Shown here piece after piece: positions 38,138 to 46,603 of a stretch of 64,000 bases of DNA (position 1 is the stretch's first letter; each line of letters opens with the position of its first letter). A program made the translations under genes and the position numbers. Below the pieces are notes generated by a model. That model had not been told where the DNA came from. It was given only the letters and a program-made list of their open reading frames with translations, and made no database searches. The stretch comes from Sphingomonas paucimobilis NBRC 13935. GTDB lineage: Bacteria > Pseudomonadota > Alphaproteobacteria > Sphingomonadales > Sphingomonadaceae. The stretch is from contig NZ_BBJS01000004.1 of assembly GCF_000739895.2 (NCBI RefSeq), positions 39,885 to 103,884 on the forward strand, given 5' to 3'.

Positions 38138-38141
38138 TGTA

Positions 38142-38507
38142 TCATCCGTGCGTCGTCACCCGGTTTCCGAAGTCGAACCAACCGCGACGCTCACCCGCCG
38201 GATAGGCCGGACGCGCTGCACTCGCTGCCGCCGGGCGATAGGGCGTGGTCCGCTCAGCCACCGGTGCCGCCGCGACCGGCTGCGCCGTCGCCAGCCGATG
38301 ATTTTCGCGCTCCAGCTCGGTGATACGGGCCTGCGCGGCCGACAGCTTGGTCTCGGTATCCTTTTGGTGCGCGGCATGCGCATCGCGTTCGGTGGCGTAG
38401 CGGGTGCGCCATTTGCGGCCGCCCGGATGGCTCGCCAGCCCGAATAGCCAACCCGCGATGAGGACCAGCCCCAGCACGGCGAACTGCGTCGTTGAAGTGA
38501 ACAACAT
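38142..38507 (-). CDS. Single-pass membrane protein with coiled coil
   Basis: A 121-residue protein. Residues ~8-26 (FAVLGLVLIAGWLFGLASH) form one membrane helix, followed by a charged coiled coil (RDAHAAHQKDTETKLSAAQARITELERENHRLA) and a Pro/Ala-rich tail ending in GWFDFGNRVTTHG. It is encoded downstream of the Tad pilus genes in the same direction after a ~90-base gap. No known domain recognised. Confidence 0.72.
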   Translation of the reverse strand: MLFTSTTQFAVLGLVLIAGWLFGLASHPGGRKWRTRYATERDAHAAHQKDTETKLSAAQARITELERENHRLATAQPVAAAPVAERTTPYRPAAASAARPAYPAGERRGWFDFGNRVTTHG

Positions 38508-38596
38508 GGCGTCGATCCCTGCCTGTTACGTTCGGTCAACGACCGATCGCGGTGCTGGTTGCGAGGGGGGCCGATTTCGTATCGGGCGAACCTGCG

Positions 38597-39595
38597 CTAT
38601 TTCCCGCCCATCGTGCTCATCAGCGTATCGTTGATCGAACAGCCGGCAGGTCCCAGGATCACGATGAACAGCGTCGGCAGGATGAACAGGATCAGCGGCA
38701 CCGTCATGATCGCGGGCAGGCGCGCGGCTTTTTCCTCGGCGCGCATCATGCGCTCGTTGCGGAACTCGGCCGACAGCACGCGCAGCGAGCTGGCGAGCGG
38801 GGTGCCATATTTCTCGGTCTGGATCATGGTCGTCACCACCCCGCGCAGCGCGTCCAGATTGACCCGCATGGACAGGTTTTCCAGCGCCTGGCGGCGATCG
38901 GTCAGAAAGCCCAGCTCGACCGAGGTCAGCTGAAACTCGTCCCCCAGTTCGGGATAGGCGCGACGCAACTCGCGCGCGACACGGGCGAAGGCGGCATCGA
39001 CGGTCAGGCCGGCTTCGGCGCAGATGACCATCAGGTCGAGCGCATCGGGCAGACCCTTGCGGATCGCATGGGTGCGCTTGTCGATCTGGTTCTTCAGCGC
39101 CAGGTCGGGCGCCTTGTAACTCAGCACCAGCATGCCGGCGACCATCATGTAGCGGCTGAACCCGCTCCACTGCGCGAAGTCCTCGGTGCCATAGACCCAT
39201 AGCGCCATGCCGCCGCCCAGCGCGATCGGCAGCGCCAGGCGACCGAAAATGACCGCGACCGCCATCTCCTTCGATCGGATGCCGGCCTGGAGCAGCTTGA
39301 GCTGGACGGCCTTCACCTGATCTTCCTGCAGCATCTTGAGCGCGCTCAGCACGCGGCGCATCCGTTCCAGCAGGTCGGTGCGCTCGATGAACTGGGCGCG
39401 TCGCTTGGGGCTGGGGTCGATCCCCGCCTTCAGTTGTTCGCGCCGTTCGTTGAGGGCCTGGACGCGACGCTTCATCGGATCGCGCGTGCCGATCAGCATA
39501 TAGCCGGCGACGAGCAGGCAGAAGACACACACGCCCCACAACATGGCGGTCACCGAGGCGGCGTCGAGGCCGAGGATCTGGGGGGAGCCGGTCAT
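38597..39595 (-). CDS. tadC: Tad pilus inner-membrane platform protein TadC
   Basis: A 332-residue polytopic membrane protein with a T2SSF domain (residues ~170-295: KGLPDALDLMVICAEAGLTVDAAFARVARELRRAYPELGDEFQ ... ALRGVVTTMIQTEKYGTPLASSLRVL). It has one N-terminal and three later membrane helices. With TadB it forms the platform for the Tad/Flp pilus. Its start directly follows the tadB stop. It is the last recognised gene of this pilus cluster. Confidence 0.92.
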   Translation of the reverse strand: MTGSPQILGLDAASVTAMLWGVCVFCLLVAGYMLIGTRDPMKRRVQALNERREQLKAGIDPSPKRRAQFIERTDLLERMRRVLSALKMLQEDQVKAVQLKLLQAGIRSKEMAVAVIFGRLALPIALGGGMALWVYGTEDFAQWSGFSRYMMVAGMLVLSYKAPDLALKNQIDKRTHAIRKGLPDALDLMVICAEAGLTVDAAFARVARELRRAYPELGDEFQLTSVELGFLTDRRQALENLSMRVNLDALRGVVTTMIQTEKYGTPLASSLRVLSAEFRNERMMRAEEKAARLPAIMTVPLILFILPTLFIVILGPAGCSINDTLMSTMGGK

Positions 39596-40579
39596 TCAGA
39601 TCTCGAAATTGATCATGCGCGACATGATGAAGACGCCGAGCGCCATCCACAAAAGCCCGCCACCGCCGATGATCATCAGCCGGGGATCGACGAAGAACCG
39701 AGCCATATAGGGCGCATTGATCATCCAGATCATGGCGAAGACGACGAAGGGCAGGGCGCCGATGATATAGGCCGACGCCTTGGACTCGGACGACATGGCC
39801 TTGATCTTCAGCTTCATCTGCGCGCGCTTGCGCAGCACCTCGGCCAGGTTGGACAGCGTCTCGGCCAAGTTGCCGCCGGTCTCGCGCTGGATCGCGATGG
39901 CGATCACGAAGAACTGGAATTCGGGCGTTTCCAGCCGATCGGCGGTTTCCTGAAGCGCGGCGTCCATCGTCCGACCGATCTTCATCCGATCCGAGACGGC
40001 GCGAAATTCGTCGCCGACGGGGCCCGGTATTTCCTGGCCGACGACCGACATGGTTTCGGTGATCGGCAGGCCCGAGCGCAGGCCCCGGACCAGCAGTTCG
40101 ATGGCGTCGGGGAAGCGGGCGATGAACTTGGTCGTGCGGCGATTGATCGTCATGCTGACGACCATATGCGGCACCAGCAGTCCCAATCCGACGCCCATCG
40201 GCAGGGCGAGGAGCAGTGGCAGGCCGATCATCGCCAGCAGGATGGTCGAGCCGACCGCGACCGCAGCGCAGGCGATGCCATATTGGCCGACCGTCCAGTC
40301 GCGCCCCGTTCGATTCAGCCGCTTGGCGAGCTTTTCGGGATTGGGGAGCAGCCGGCCGAACGCCTTGTCGACGCGCGTGTCGGTTGCCAGCGCGATGCCG
40401 CGCGACGCCGCGGCCAGGGGAGAGACCGGCGTGTCGAGGTCGAGCGCGACGCGACCACGCAATCCCGCCAGCCGCCGAGACTGGCTGCGCGAGGCCGAGG
40501 GGCCGGACAATGCGGCCATCGCCAGCACCAGCGCCAGGAAGACGCCGGCCGCCAGGATCAGGGTCGCGACCATGCTCAT
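39596..40579 (-). CDS. tadB: Tad pilus inner-membrane platform protein TadB
   Basis: A 327-residue membrane protein with a T2SSF domain (FPDAIELLVRGLRSGLPITETMSVVGQEIPGPVGDEF ... ALQETADRLETPEFQFFVIAIAIQRETGGNLAETLSNLAEVLRKR). Helices lie at the N-terminus, residues ~100-140 and the C-terminus. It is only four bases from cpaE and abuts tadC. In most tad loci the cpaF/tadA ATPase gene sits between cpaE and tadB; it is absent here. Confidence 0.93.
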   Translation of the reverse strand: MSMVATLILAAGVFLALVLAMAALSGPSASRSQSRRLAGLRGRVALDLDTPVSPLAAASRGIALATDTRVDKAFGRLLPNPEKLAKRLNRTGRDWTVGQYGIACAAVAVGSTILLAMIGLPLLLALPMGVGLGLLVPHMVVSMTINRRTTKFIARFPDAIELLVRGLRSGLPITETMSVVGQEIPGPVGDEFRAVSDRMKIGRTMDAALQETADRLETPEFQFFVIAIAIQRETGGNLAETLSNLAEVLRKRAQMKLKIKAMSSESKASAYIIGALPFVVFAMIWMINAPYMARFFVDPRLMIIGGGGLLWMALGVFIMSRMINFEI

Positions 40580-40583
40580 CGGG

Positions 40584-41849
40584 TCAGTTCGCCCGCGCCC
40601 GTTTGGGCAGGAACGCCTTCAGGTCGATCTTGTCGAGCAGGCTGCGCTTGCCGCGCATCTGGTCGGTTCCTTGCGCAGAGGCGCAGATGCGACCGGCCAG
40701 CGCGATCAGCGGCGCGATGGTGCGCGAGGTCTTGCCCAGTTCGGCGATCGGCTTGCCGACCTTGGCGGCCTGGACGACCAGCTTCTGGTCATAGGGGATC
40801 AGGAAATCGACCGGGCGTTCGATCGATCCCTCGAAATCTCCCTGCGCGATCTCGGCCTGGGCGGCCGGGTGGACGCGGTTGGCGACGATCAGCACGCTCG
40901 CCTGGGGGGCATAGGTCTTCAGCCAGGAAAGCAGGCGGATCGTGTCGCGCGCGGCCGCCAGCGTGAATTCGGTGACCAAGACGATGGTCTGCGCACTCGT
41001 CGCCAGCACGGGTTGCTGGATCAGCATGTCGCGCGGAAGATCGACGATGCTCGTCTCGAAATTGGCGCGCATCTCCTCCTGCAACTGGGTGAAGGCGACG
41101 CCATCGGTCAGGATCGGCGCGCCGATCGGCGCCTCGGCGGACAGGACGGACAGTTTTTCCAGCGCCTTGACCATCGCGCGTTCCAGGAACAGCCCGTCGA
41201 TGCGGCTGGGATTGTCGATCGCGTCGACCAGCCCGCGCCCCGGCTCCAGATCAAGGGCGAGCGCGGCGGTGCCGAAATGCACGTCGAGATCAAGCAGGCC
41301 CGTGGTCCGGTCCAGCCGCTCGGCCATCAGCCAGCCGAGCGAGGTGGCGACGGTCGATGCGCCGACGCCGCCACGCGCGCCGATCACCGCGACGCTGCAC
41401 GGTGCCTTTTCGGGGGCCATCTCCATCGGGCGCGGCGTGTGCAACACCGCCCGGGCCTGGCCGATCGTCTCGCGCAACTGCTCGGGATTGATCGGCTTCA
41501 GCAGGTAATCATGCAGTCCGCTGGCCAGCAGGCCACGATAGAGGCGCACGTCGTTGACCTGCCCGACCGCAATCACGATCGTGCCGGGTTCACACACTTC
41601 GGCCAAATTGCTGATCTCGCCGATCGGATCGGACGTGTCGCTCAGATCGACCAGCAGGATTTGCGGGCTGGCGGCGACCGACAGCGACTGGATCGCGCCG
41701 CGCAAGCCGCCCTTCACCACGCGTTCCGTCGACCAACCCTGTTCGACCAGCATGGGGCGTATCGCCTCGGCGGTCCAATCGTCGCAGACATAGGCCTGGA
41801 AGGGATCGCGTCCGATCAGGCCATGGGGTTTCCAGGGGGCGTTCATCAC
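40584..41849 (-). CDS. cpaE: Pilus assembly protein CpaE (TadZ)
   Basis: A 421-residue ParA/MinD-like protein that positions Tad pili. Residues 1-130 form a receiver-like domain (LLVDLSDTSDP, then LLKPI). The ATPase-like domain begins VAVIGARGGVGAST (residues 157-166), where both Lys of the deviant Walker A motif (KGGVGKS) are replaced by Arg and Ala, as in atypical TadZ proteins. LLDLDVHFGTAAL and IVDLPRD correspond to Walker A' and B. It overlaps cpaD by four bases. Confidence 0.92.
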   Translation of the reverse strand: MMNAPWKPHGLIGRDPFQAYVCDDWTAEAIRPMLVEQGWSTERVVKGGLRGAIQSLSVAASPQILLVDLSDTSDPIGEISNLAEVCEPGTIVIAVGQVNDVRLYRGLLASGLHDYLLKPINPEQLRETIGQARAVLHTPRPMEMAPEKAPCSVAVIGARGGVGASTVATSLGWLMAERLDRTTGLLDLDVHFGTAALALDLEPGRGLVDAIDNPSRIDGLFLERAMVKALEKLSVLSAEAPIGAPILTDGVAFTQLQEEMRANFETSIVDLPRDMLIQQPVLATSAQTIVLVTEFTLAAARDTIRLLSWLKTYAPQASVLIVANRVHPAAQAEIAQGDFEGSIERPVDFLIPYDQKLVVQAAKVGKPIAELGKTSRTIAPLIALAGRICASAQGTDQMRGKRSLLDKIDLKAFLPKRARAN

Positions 41850-42568
41850 TGGCCCCCCATGGCGGACGATCCACTTGCGCTGCCACTCATGCCGCCGCCG
41901 CCCCCGGGCCCGGCATTGGGACTCCGCAGTACGGTGCCGCCATTGCCGGTCGGCTGGGCCTGCCGAAAAATATTGATGGCGCGGGTCGCGGCGGCAGGAT
42001 CGGCGCTGGCCGGGCCTTCCGCGCCGTGAACCAGATGGGTGGGATCGGCGACCATGGCGGCCAGGTTGCGGTTGATCGCGCAGCCATGGTTGGACGAGGT
42101 GTTGCCGACCCAGTCGGGCGCGACGTCGCTGCGCCAGTCCGGGCAGCCCGGAACCGTGGCGCGAGCGCGGGTGACGACGACCCGGATCGTGGCGGGGGCG
42201 AGCGGCGCGCGTGCGATCGATGCCGCCGGCCCGACGAGCAGCCCGTAACGGCCGACCATCTCGGCGATCTGGCGATAGGCGCCAGGGGCATCGCCCGCCG
42301 GGTCCTCGATCGTTACCCGGTCGCCATAGCCGAGCTGCAGATTGCGGGCCCAGCCCTCAAACCGCTGCGCCTCGTCCCCCGCCAGCCGGTTGCCCGACAG
42401 GGCGAGATCGAGCGCGTAGTCGGCCTGCGACACCACCGGCTGATGCACCGTCTCCAGCCCGGGCTGGCCGGCTCCGGCACAGCCGGCGGTCAGCGCCAAC
42501 AGGCCGAGCGATGCCGAAAGAGGGAGGGAAAGACGCATGGTGCGGGGCATCCTTGGACGGGCGATCAT
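41846..42568 (-). CDS. cpaD: Tad pilus lipoprotein CpaD
   Basis: A 240-residue outer-membrane lipoprotein with lipobox LTAGC near residues 27-31. It carries the CpaD signatures WVGNTSSNHGCAINRNLAAMVADPTHLVHG and VTRARATVPGCPDW, two regions with conserved Cys. The C-terminal ~45 residues are Gly/Ser-rich (GPGGGGGMSGSASGSSAMGG). The start at 42568 forms ATGA with the cpaC stop; ATGs at 42550 and 42538 are alternatives. Partner of the CpaC secretin. Confidence 0.92.
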   Translation of the reverse strand: MIARPRMPRTMRLSLPLSASLGLLALTAGCAGAGQPGLETVHQPVVSQADYALDLALSGNRLAGDEAQRFEGWARNLQLGYGDRVTIEDPAGDAPGAYRQIAEMVGRYGLLVGPAASIARAPLAPATIRVVVTRARATVPGCPDWRSDVAPDWVGNTSSNHGCAINRNLAAMVADPTHLVHGAEGPASADPAAATRAINIFRQAQPTGNGGTVLRSPNAGPGGGGGMSGSASGSSAMGGQ

Positions 42569-44100
42569 TCGGAAAAGCCGGGCATGGGAGTGCCCTTGCG
42601 CGGACGCGCTGGGGGCGAGACGGGCGCTTGTGCCCCCGTCACGGGACGCCCCTGAACGGGCGTGGCCATGGTCGGCACGGGGCGGGGCTCGCTCGATCCG
42701 GCGGCCATTCGGCCGAGCAGAACCCGCTCGGCATCATTGGGCGAGCGCTGCCCATCGGTCGGCAGCGCGATGTCGGACGGCGAATTGACCGGCTTCACCA
42801 GATAGGGGGTGATGATGATGACCAGCTCGGTCTCGTTGCGCTTGAACGCATTCGAGCGGAACAGCGCACCGATCAGCGGCAGGTCGCCCAGCCACGGCGT
42901 CTTCTCGATCGAATTGTCGCGGCTGTTGGACAACAGGCCGCCGATCATCATGCTCTGCCCCGATCCCAGTTCCAGCGTCGTCTCGGCGCGGCGGGTGGTG
43001 AGGGCGGGGATGGTCGTGCCGCTGATCGTGACCGCACCCACCGATGTGATCTGCGACACTTCGGGGCGCACCCGCAGCGAGATGCGTCCGTCGGACAGCA
43101 CGGTCGGCGTGTAGGACAGGCTGACGCCATATTGCTTATACTCGACCGATACCGCGCCCAGTCCTGTGGACAGCGGGATGGGAATCTCGCCACCCGCCAG
43201 GAAGGTCGCGGTCTCGCCCGACAGTGCGGTCAGATTGGGGTTGGCCAGCGTCGACACTTGGCCGAGCGTCTCGCCCAGATCCATCGCCCCCAACAGGTCC
43301 ATGCCCAGCACCCGGCCGCCGAGGCCCAGCGTCGTGCGCAATGGCCCTTGGTTGAACCCATATTGGGTGCCGATGGTCGTACCGGCGGCATTGGTCAGGT
43401 CGGTGATCGTGCCCGGATTGCGACCCGAGCCGATGCCGAACACGAAGCCGCTGGAGTTGCGGTCGCGGTTCAGCAGGTTGACGCCGATCGATTTGACGAA
43501 GTTGCGATTGACCTCGGCGATGCGAACCTGAAGATTGACCTGAAGCGGCGTCGCGGTCTTCAGCCGGCTGATGACCTTTGTGTCCTTGCCGACATAGGCC
43601 TGGACCAGCCGCTCGGCCTCCGCGACATCGTCGGGGGCGGCGACCGTGCCGGTCAGCAGGATCAGGCCGTTCATTGGCGTCGACGCGATCTGCGCTTCGG
43701 GCATGGCGAGGCGCAGCATCCGGCCGATCGAGTCGAGATTGTTGCCGATCCGGACCGTCGTCGCATAGACGACCGCGCCGCCGCGCGCCGTGGCCGAGAT
43801 CGTCGTCTCGCCCGGCTTCTTGCCGAAGATATAGAGCTGGGTCGGCGAGCGGACCTGGACATCGGCGATGGTGTCGTCCGCCACGAACAGGTCGGTCATG
43901 GGCCGCGGCAGGGTGATCAGCCTTGCGCGTCCGGTGTTGATCTCCAGCACGCCCGCGCCGCTGCCAGCATCGGCCGAATCCCCCGGGCCCGCCGGTGCGC
44001 CATGCGCCGGGGCGGGCGCGAGGAGCAGCGGGGCCAGCATCAGCGCGACCACGGAGCCGCGGCCTGCGCCGGTCAGAATGGATCGCATCGTCATCGTCAA
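42565..44100 (-). CDS. cpaC: Tad pilus secretin CpaC (RcpA)
   Basis: A 511-residue outer-membrane secretin with signal peptide (LMLAPLLLAPAPAHGAP). The N-terminal pilus-formation domain contains RLITLPRPMTDLFVADDTIADVQVRSPTQLYIFGKKPGETTI; a BON-like domain follows (NGLILLTGTVAAPDDVAEAERLV), and then the secretin domain with the VPLLGDLPLIGALF-type signature TPWLGDLPLIGALFRS and ELVIIITPYLV. It forms the pore for the Flp pilus. Coupled to cpaB and cpaD by four-base overlaps. Confidence 0.95.
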   Translation of the reverse strand: MTMTMRSILTGAGRGSVVALMLAPLLLAPAPAHGAPAGPGDSADAGSGAGVLEINTGRARLITLPRPMTDLFVADDTIADVQVRSPTQLYIFGKKPGETTISATARGGAVVYATTVRIGNNLDSIGRMLRLAMPEAQIASTPMNGLILLTGTVAAPDDVAEAERLVQAYVGKDTKVISRLKTATPLQVNLQVRIAEVNRNFVKSIGVNLLNRDRNSSGFVFGIGSGRNPGTITDLTNAAGTTIGTQYGFNQGPLRTTLGLGGRVLGMDLLGAMDLGETLGQVSTLANPNLTALSGETATFLAGGEIPIPLSTGLGAVSVEYKQYGVSLSYTPTVLSDGRISLRVRPEVSQITSVGAVTISGTTIPALTTRRAETTLELGSGQSMMIGGLLSNSRDNSIEKTPWLGDLPLIGALFRSNAFKRNETELVIIITPYLVKPVNSPSDIALPTDGQRSPNDAERVLLGRMAAGSSEPRPVPTMATPVQGRPVTGAQAPVSPPARPRKGTPMPGFSE

Positions 44101-45107
44101 TTCTTCCCTCCGGCGGCGCTGCTGCCGCGCGCGACGCGCACGATGGGACCCTCCGGCGTGGCTGCCGCGACCGTCGTGACCGGTTGAACCGCCCCTGCCA
44201 TGGCGGGAGCGCCCGGCACCGTCATAGCCCCCTGATCGGAACCGCCGCCCATCTGGCGACCCGGCACGGTCCGCCGCTGATAGCGCGAGATGTCGCCGCC
44301 GGTGACATAGGAGGCGCGGTCGGCGACCGGACCCGCGTTGACGGCGGCCGGATTTTGCAGATCGTCCGGTCGGTCGGCGAGCGCCCGCAGCGACAGCGAC
44401 AGCGTGCCGACGGTCTGTGCGACCGCCAGTTGCTCGGCCATTTTGGGCGTCGCCTCGACGGTGACGGTGGTGAAGGTCTGGATCGGCGTCTTGCCGTCTT
44501 CGCCCGACTGGCTGTCGGTACGCTGATCGGTGGCGAGCACGCGGACGTTGCGCAGGATCGTCTCCGACACCTTCAGCGGCGGACCATCGCCGCCACCCGC
44601 CACGTCCTGGGTCAGGACCATGTCGATGCGGTCGCCGGGAAACACAAAGCCGGCGACCCCCGTCTGCGCCGATACCGGCACCGTCACCGCGCGCATGCCA
44701 GGCGTTAGCGCGGCGGCCAGGAAACCACGATCGCCCGGCTGCACCACCGCACCCTGGGTCAGCGGCTGGCCGGCGGTGATCGCATAGCGGACCACCGTGC
44801 CTTGCAGCTTCGCCAGATCGGCCTGACCTTTGAGATAATAGGCGCCGCCGACCATTTCCTTGGGCCAGGGCTGAAATTTCAGGGCCGTCGCATCGATGAT
44901 GGTGCCGACCGGCAGGGCGCGCGTCGCGACCAGGACTTCCGGGCCCGTTTCGGGCGGCGGAGCGACGATGACGGCCGCGCCGGCCTGTGGCGCGCCGCTG
45001 CCCGCCGTCAGCGTGCGGGCGAAAACGGCGGTCATCCCTGCGACCAGCAGAGCCCCCACCAGCAGTAAAAGCTTGCGACTGTCCATCCTGCGTTCTTCGG
45101 CCTTCAT
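44097..45107 (-). CDS. cpaB: Tad pilus assembly protein CpaB (RcpC)
   Basis: A 336-residue protein with one N-terminal membrane helix (KLLLLVGALLVAGMTAVFA) and a SAF domain (residues ~55-110: VLVATRALPVGTIIDATALKFQPWP), then the RcpC region with GMRAVTVPVSAQTGVAGFVFPGDRIDMVLTQDV. GAGGG lies six bases before the ATG at 45107; an internal ATG at 45086 is possible. It overlaps cpaC by four bases. Confidence 0.94.
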   Translation of the reverse strand: MKAEERRMDSRKLLLLVGALLVAGMTAVFARTLTAGSGAPQAGAAVIVAPPPETGPEVLVATRALPVGTIIDATALKFQPWPKEMVGGAYYLKGQADLAKLQGTVVRYAITAGQPLTQGAVVQPGDRGFLAAALTPGMRAVTVPVSAQTGVAGFVFPGDRIDMVLTQDVAGGGDGPPLKVSETILRNVRVLATDQRTDSQSGEDGKTPIQTFTTVTVEATPKMAEQLAVAQTVGTLSLSLRALADRPDDLQNPAAVNAGPVADRASYVTGGDISRYQRRTVPGRQMGGGSDQGAMTVPGAPAMAGAVQPVTTVAAATPEGPIVRVARGSSAAGGKN

Positions 45108-45138
45108 GCCGGACCCTCTGCCCGGCCTGTCTGGCGCG

Positions 45139-45624
45139 TTAAGTATGGCTCAATGGGTTAAATATCGGTTCCTGAAGGATGAGCAGCCCGGCCATTGCGA
45201 TGGCGACGCCATAAGGAACCTCGATCGCACCGTCGCTGCCTGAACGCCGCAGGCGATGGTCGATCAGCATGGCCAGCGTCACGATCCCGCCCGCGATCGA
45301 CATCAGCAACAACATCCGCATCAGCGGCCCGAGCGGCAGCCAAAGGGCCAGCGCCGCGATCATCTTCACATCGCCGCCGCCCATCATCCCGACGCGAAAG
45401 GCCAAAGCGAACAGCAGGAACAGGCCGATCGCGACTCCGATCTGCAGCATGGCATCCGGCCAGAGCGGGACGCCCGACGCCCACCACCACAAGGGCGCGA
45501 TCAGGGCGATCGCGGCGTTCTTGCGATCGGCGATCTCACGGGTGCGCGCATCCTCGATCCCGGCGGACAGCAGCAACAGGCCGAGCGCGCAGAGCAGGGC
45601 GATACGGACGATGGACCATTCCAT
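45139..45624 (-). CDS. cpaA: Type IV (A24) prepilin peptidase CpaA/TadV
   Basis: A 161-residue membrane protease with about five helices. The aspartyl active site is intact: the first Asp in GIEDARTREIADRKN and the second in the GxGD motif MMGGGDVKMIAALALWLPLG. It would process and methylate the Flp prepilin, whose gene is not in the window. First gene of the pilus operon, 31 bases ahead of cpaB and divergent from the hydrolase at 45677. Confidence 0.93.
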   Translation of the reverse strand: MEWSIVRIALLCALGLLLLSAGIEDARTREIADRKNAAIALIAPLWWWASGVPLWPDAMLQIGVAIGLFLLFALAFRVGMMGGGDVKMIAALALWLPLGPLMRMLLLMSIAGGIVTLAMLIDHRLRRSGSDGAIEVPYGVAIAMAGLLILQEPIFNPLSHT

Positions 45625-45676
45625 AAGGCAAAAGCTCCTAGACGGCGGGGCTTTCCAAACCGTAACCGGGGATCGG

Positions 45677-46603
45677 ATGACCGATGCCCTTGCCCTTCGC
45701 CGCAATTTCCCCGCGGCCGCGCGCCTGTCACGCTGGACCGCGCCCGATGGCTGGGACCATCGGCGCTTCGATTGGGTGGCGGAGCGGCCGGTGGGCCGGT
45801 TGCTGTTCCAGACCGGCCGCGCCGATGTGATCGAGAAATATCTGGAGGTCTTTGCCCATCTGGTCGGGCGGAGGTGGAGCGTCACCGCCTTTGATTGGCG
45901 CGGGCAGGGGGGATCGGGGCGGCTGAGCGCGGATCATCATGTCGGGCATGGTGGCGATTTCGCGGTACTGGTCGACGACCTGCGTGCCTTCTGGTCGGCA
46001 TGGCGCGCCGAAGCGGCGGGGCCCGCCGTCCTGCTCGGCCATTCGATGGGCGGGCATCTGGCGTTGCGCGCCGTCGTCGAGGGCGCGGTGGAGCCCGATG
46101 CCCTCATTCTCGTCGCGCCGATGCTGGGATTGCGGCTGCCGCTGGGGGCCTGGCTTGGCGGCGCGATCGTCCGTTGCATGGCGGGGACGTGTGCGACGCG
46201 CGGCATCTGGCGTGCCCGCGAAGAGGCCGGAATGCATACGCGGCAACGCAATCTGACCCATGATGTCAGCCGCTATGAAGACGAAGCCTATTGGTATGCG
46301 CAGCAGCCGGACCTCGCGCTGGGACCGCCGAGCTGGGGCTGGGTAGCCGCCGCGCTTCGCTCGATCAGGACCTTGGCGAACGACACGCGGCTGGACCGGA
46401 TGCGCGTACCGACGCTGATGCTGCTGGCCGAGGCCGACCGGCTGGTCGATCCGCGGGCCACCGCCCAGATCGCCGCGCGGATCGGGGCGCGGCTCGTCCG
46501 CTTCGGTCCGGAAGCCGCGCATGAATTGCTGCGCGAGGTGGACCCGGTGCGGCTGCGCGCTCTAAGTGCGATCGACGCGTTTTTGGACGGGGTGGCGCGG
46601 TGA
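45677..46603 (+). CDS. Alpha/beta hydrolase, lysophospholipase-like
   Basis: A 308-residue protein of the PldB/monoglyceride-lipase type. Core features: VTAFDWRGQGGSGR, the nucleophile elbow LLGHSMGGHLAL, then an acid in MLLAEADRLVDP and a likely catalytic His in GPEAAHELLRE. No signal peptide. The start ATG at 45677 is chosen because a longer frame runs antisense through cpaA. Its stop overlaps the next gene's GTG start by four bases. Confidence 0.9.
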   Translation: MTDALALRRNFPAAARLSRWTAPDGWDHRRFDWVAERPVGRLLFQTGRADVIEKYLEVFAHLVGRRWSVTAFDWRGQGGSGRLSADHHVGHGGDFAVLVDDLRAFWSAWRAEAAGPAVLLGHSMGGHLALRAVVEGAVEPDALILVAPMLGLRLPLGAWLGGAIVRCMAGTCATRGIWRAREEAGMHTRQRNLTHDVSRYEDEAYWYAQQPDLALGPPSWGWVAAALRSIRTLANDTRLDRMRVPTLMLLAEADRLVDPRATAQIAARIGARLVRFGPEAAHELLREVDPVRLRALSAIDAFLDGVAR

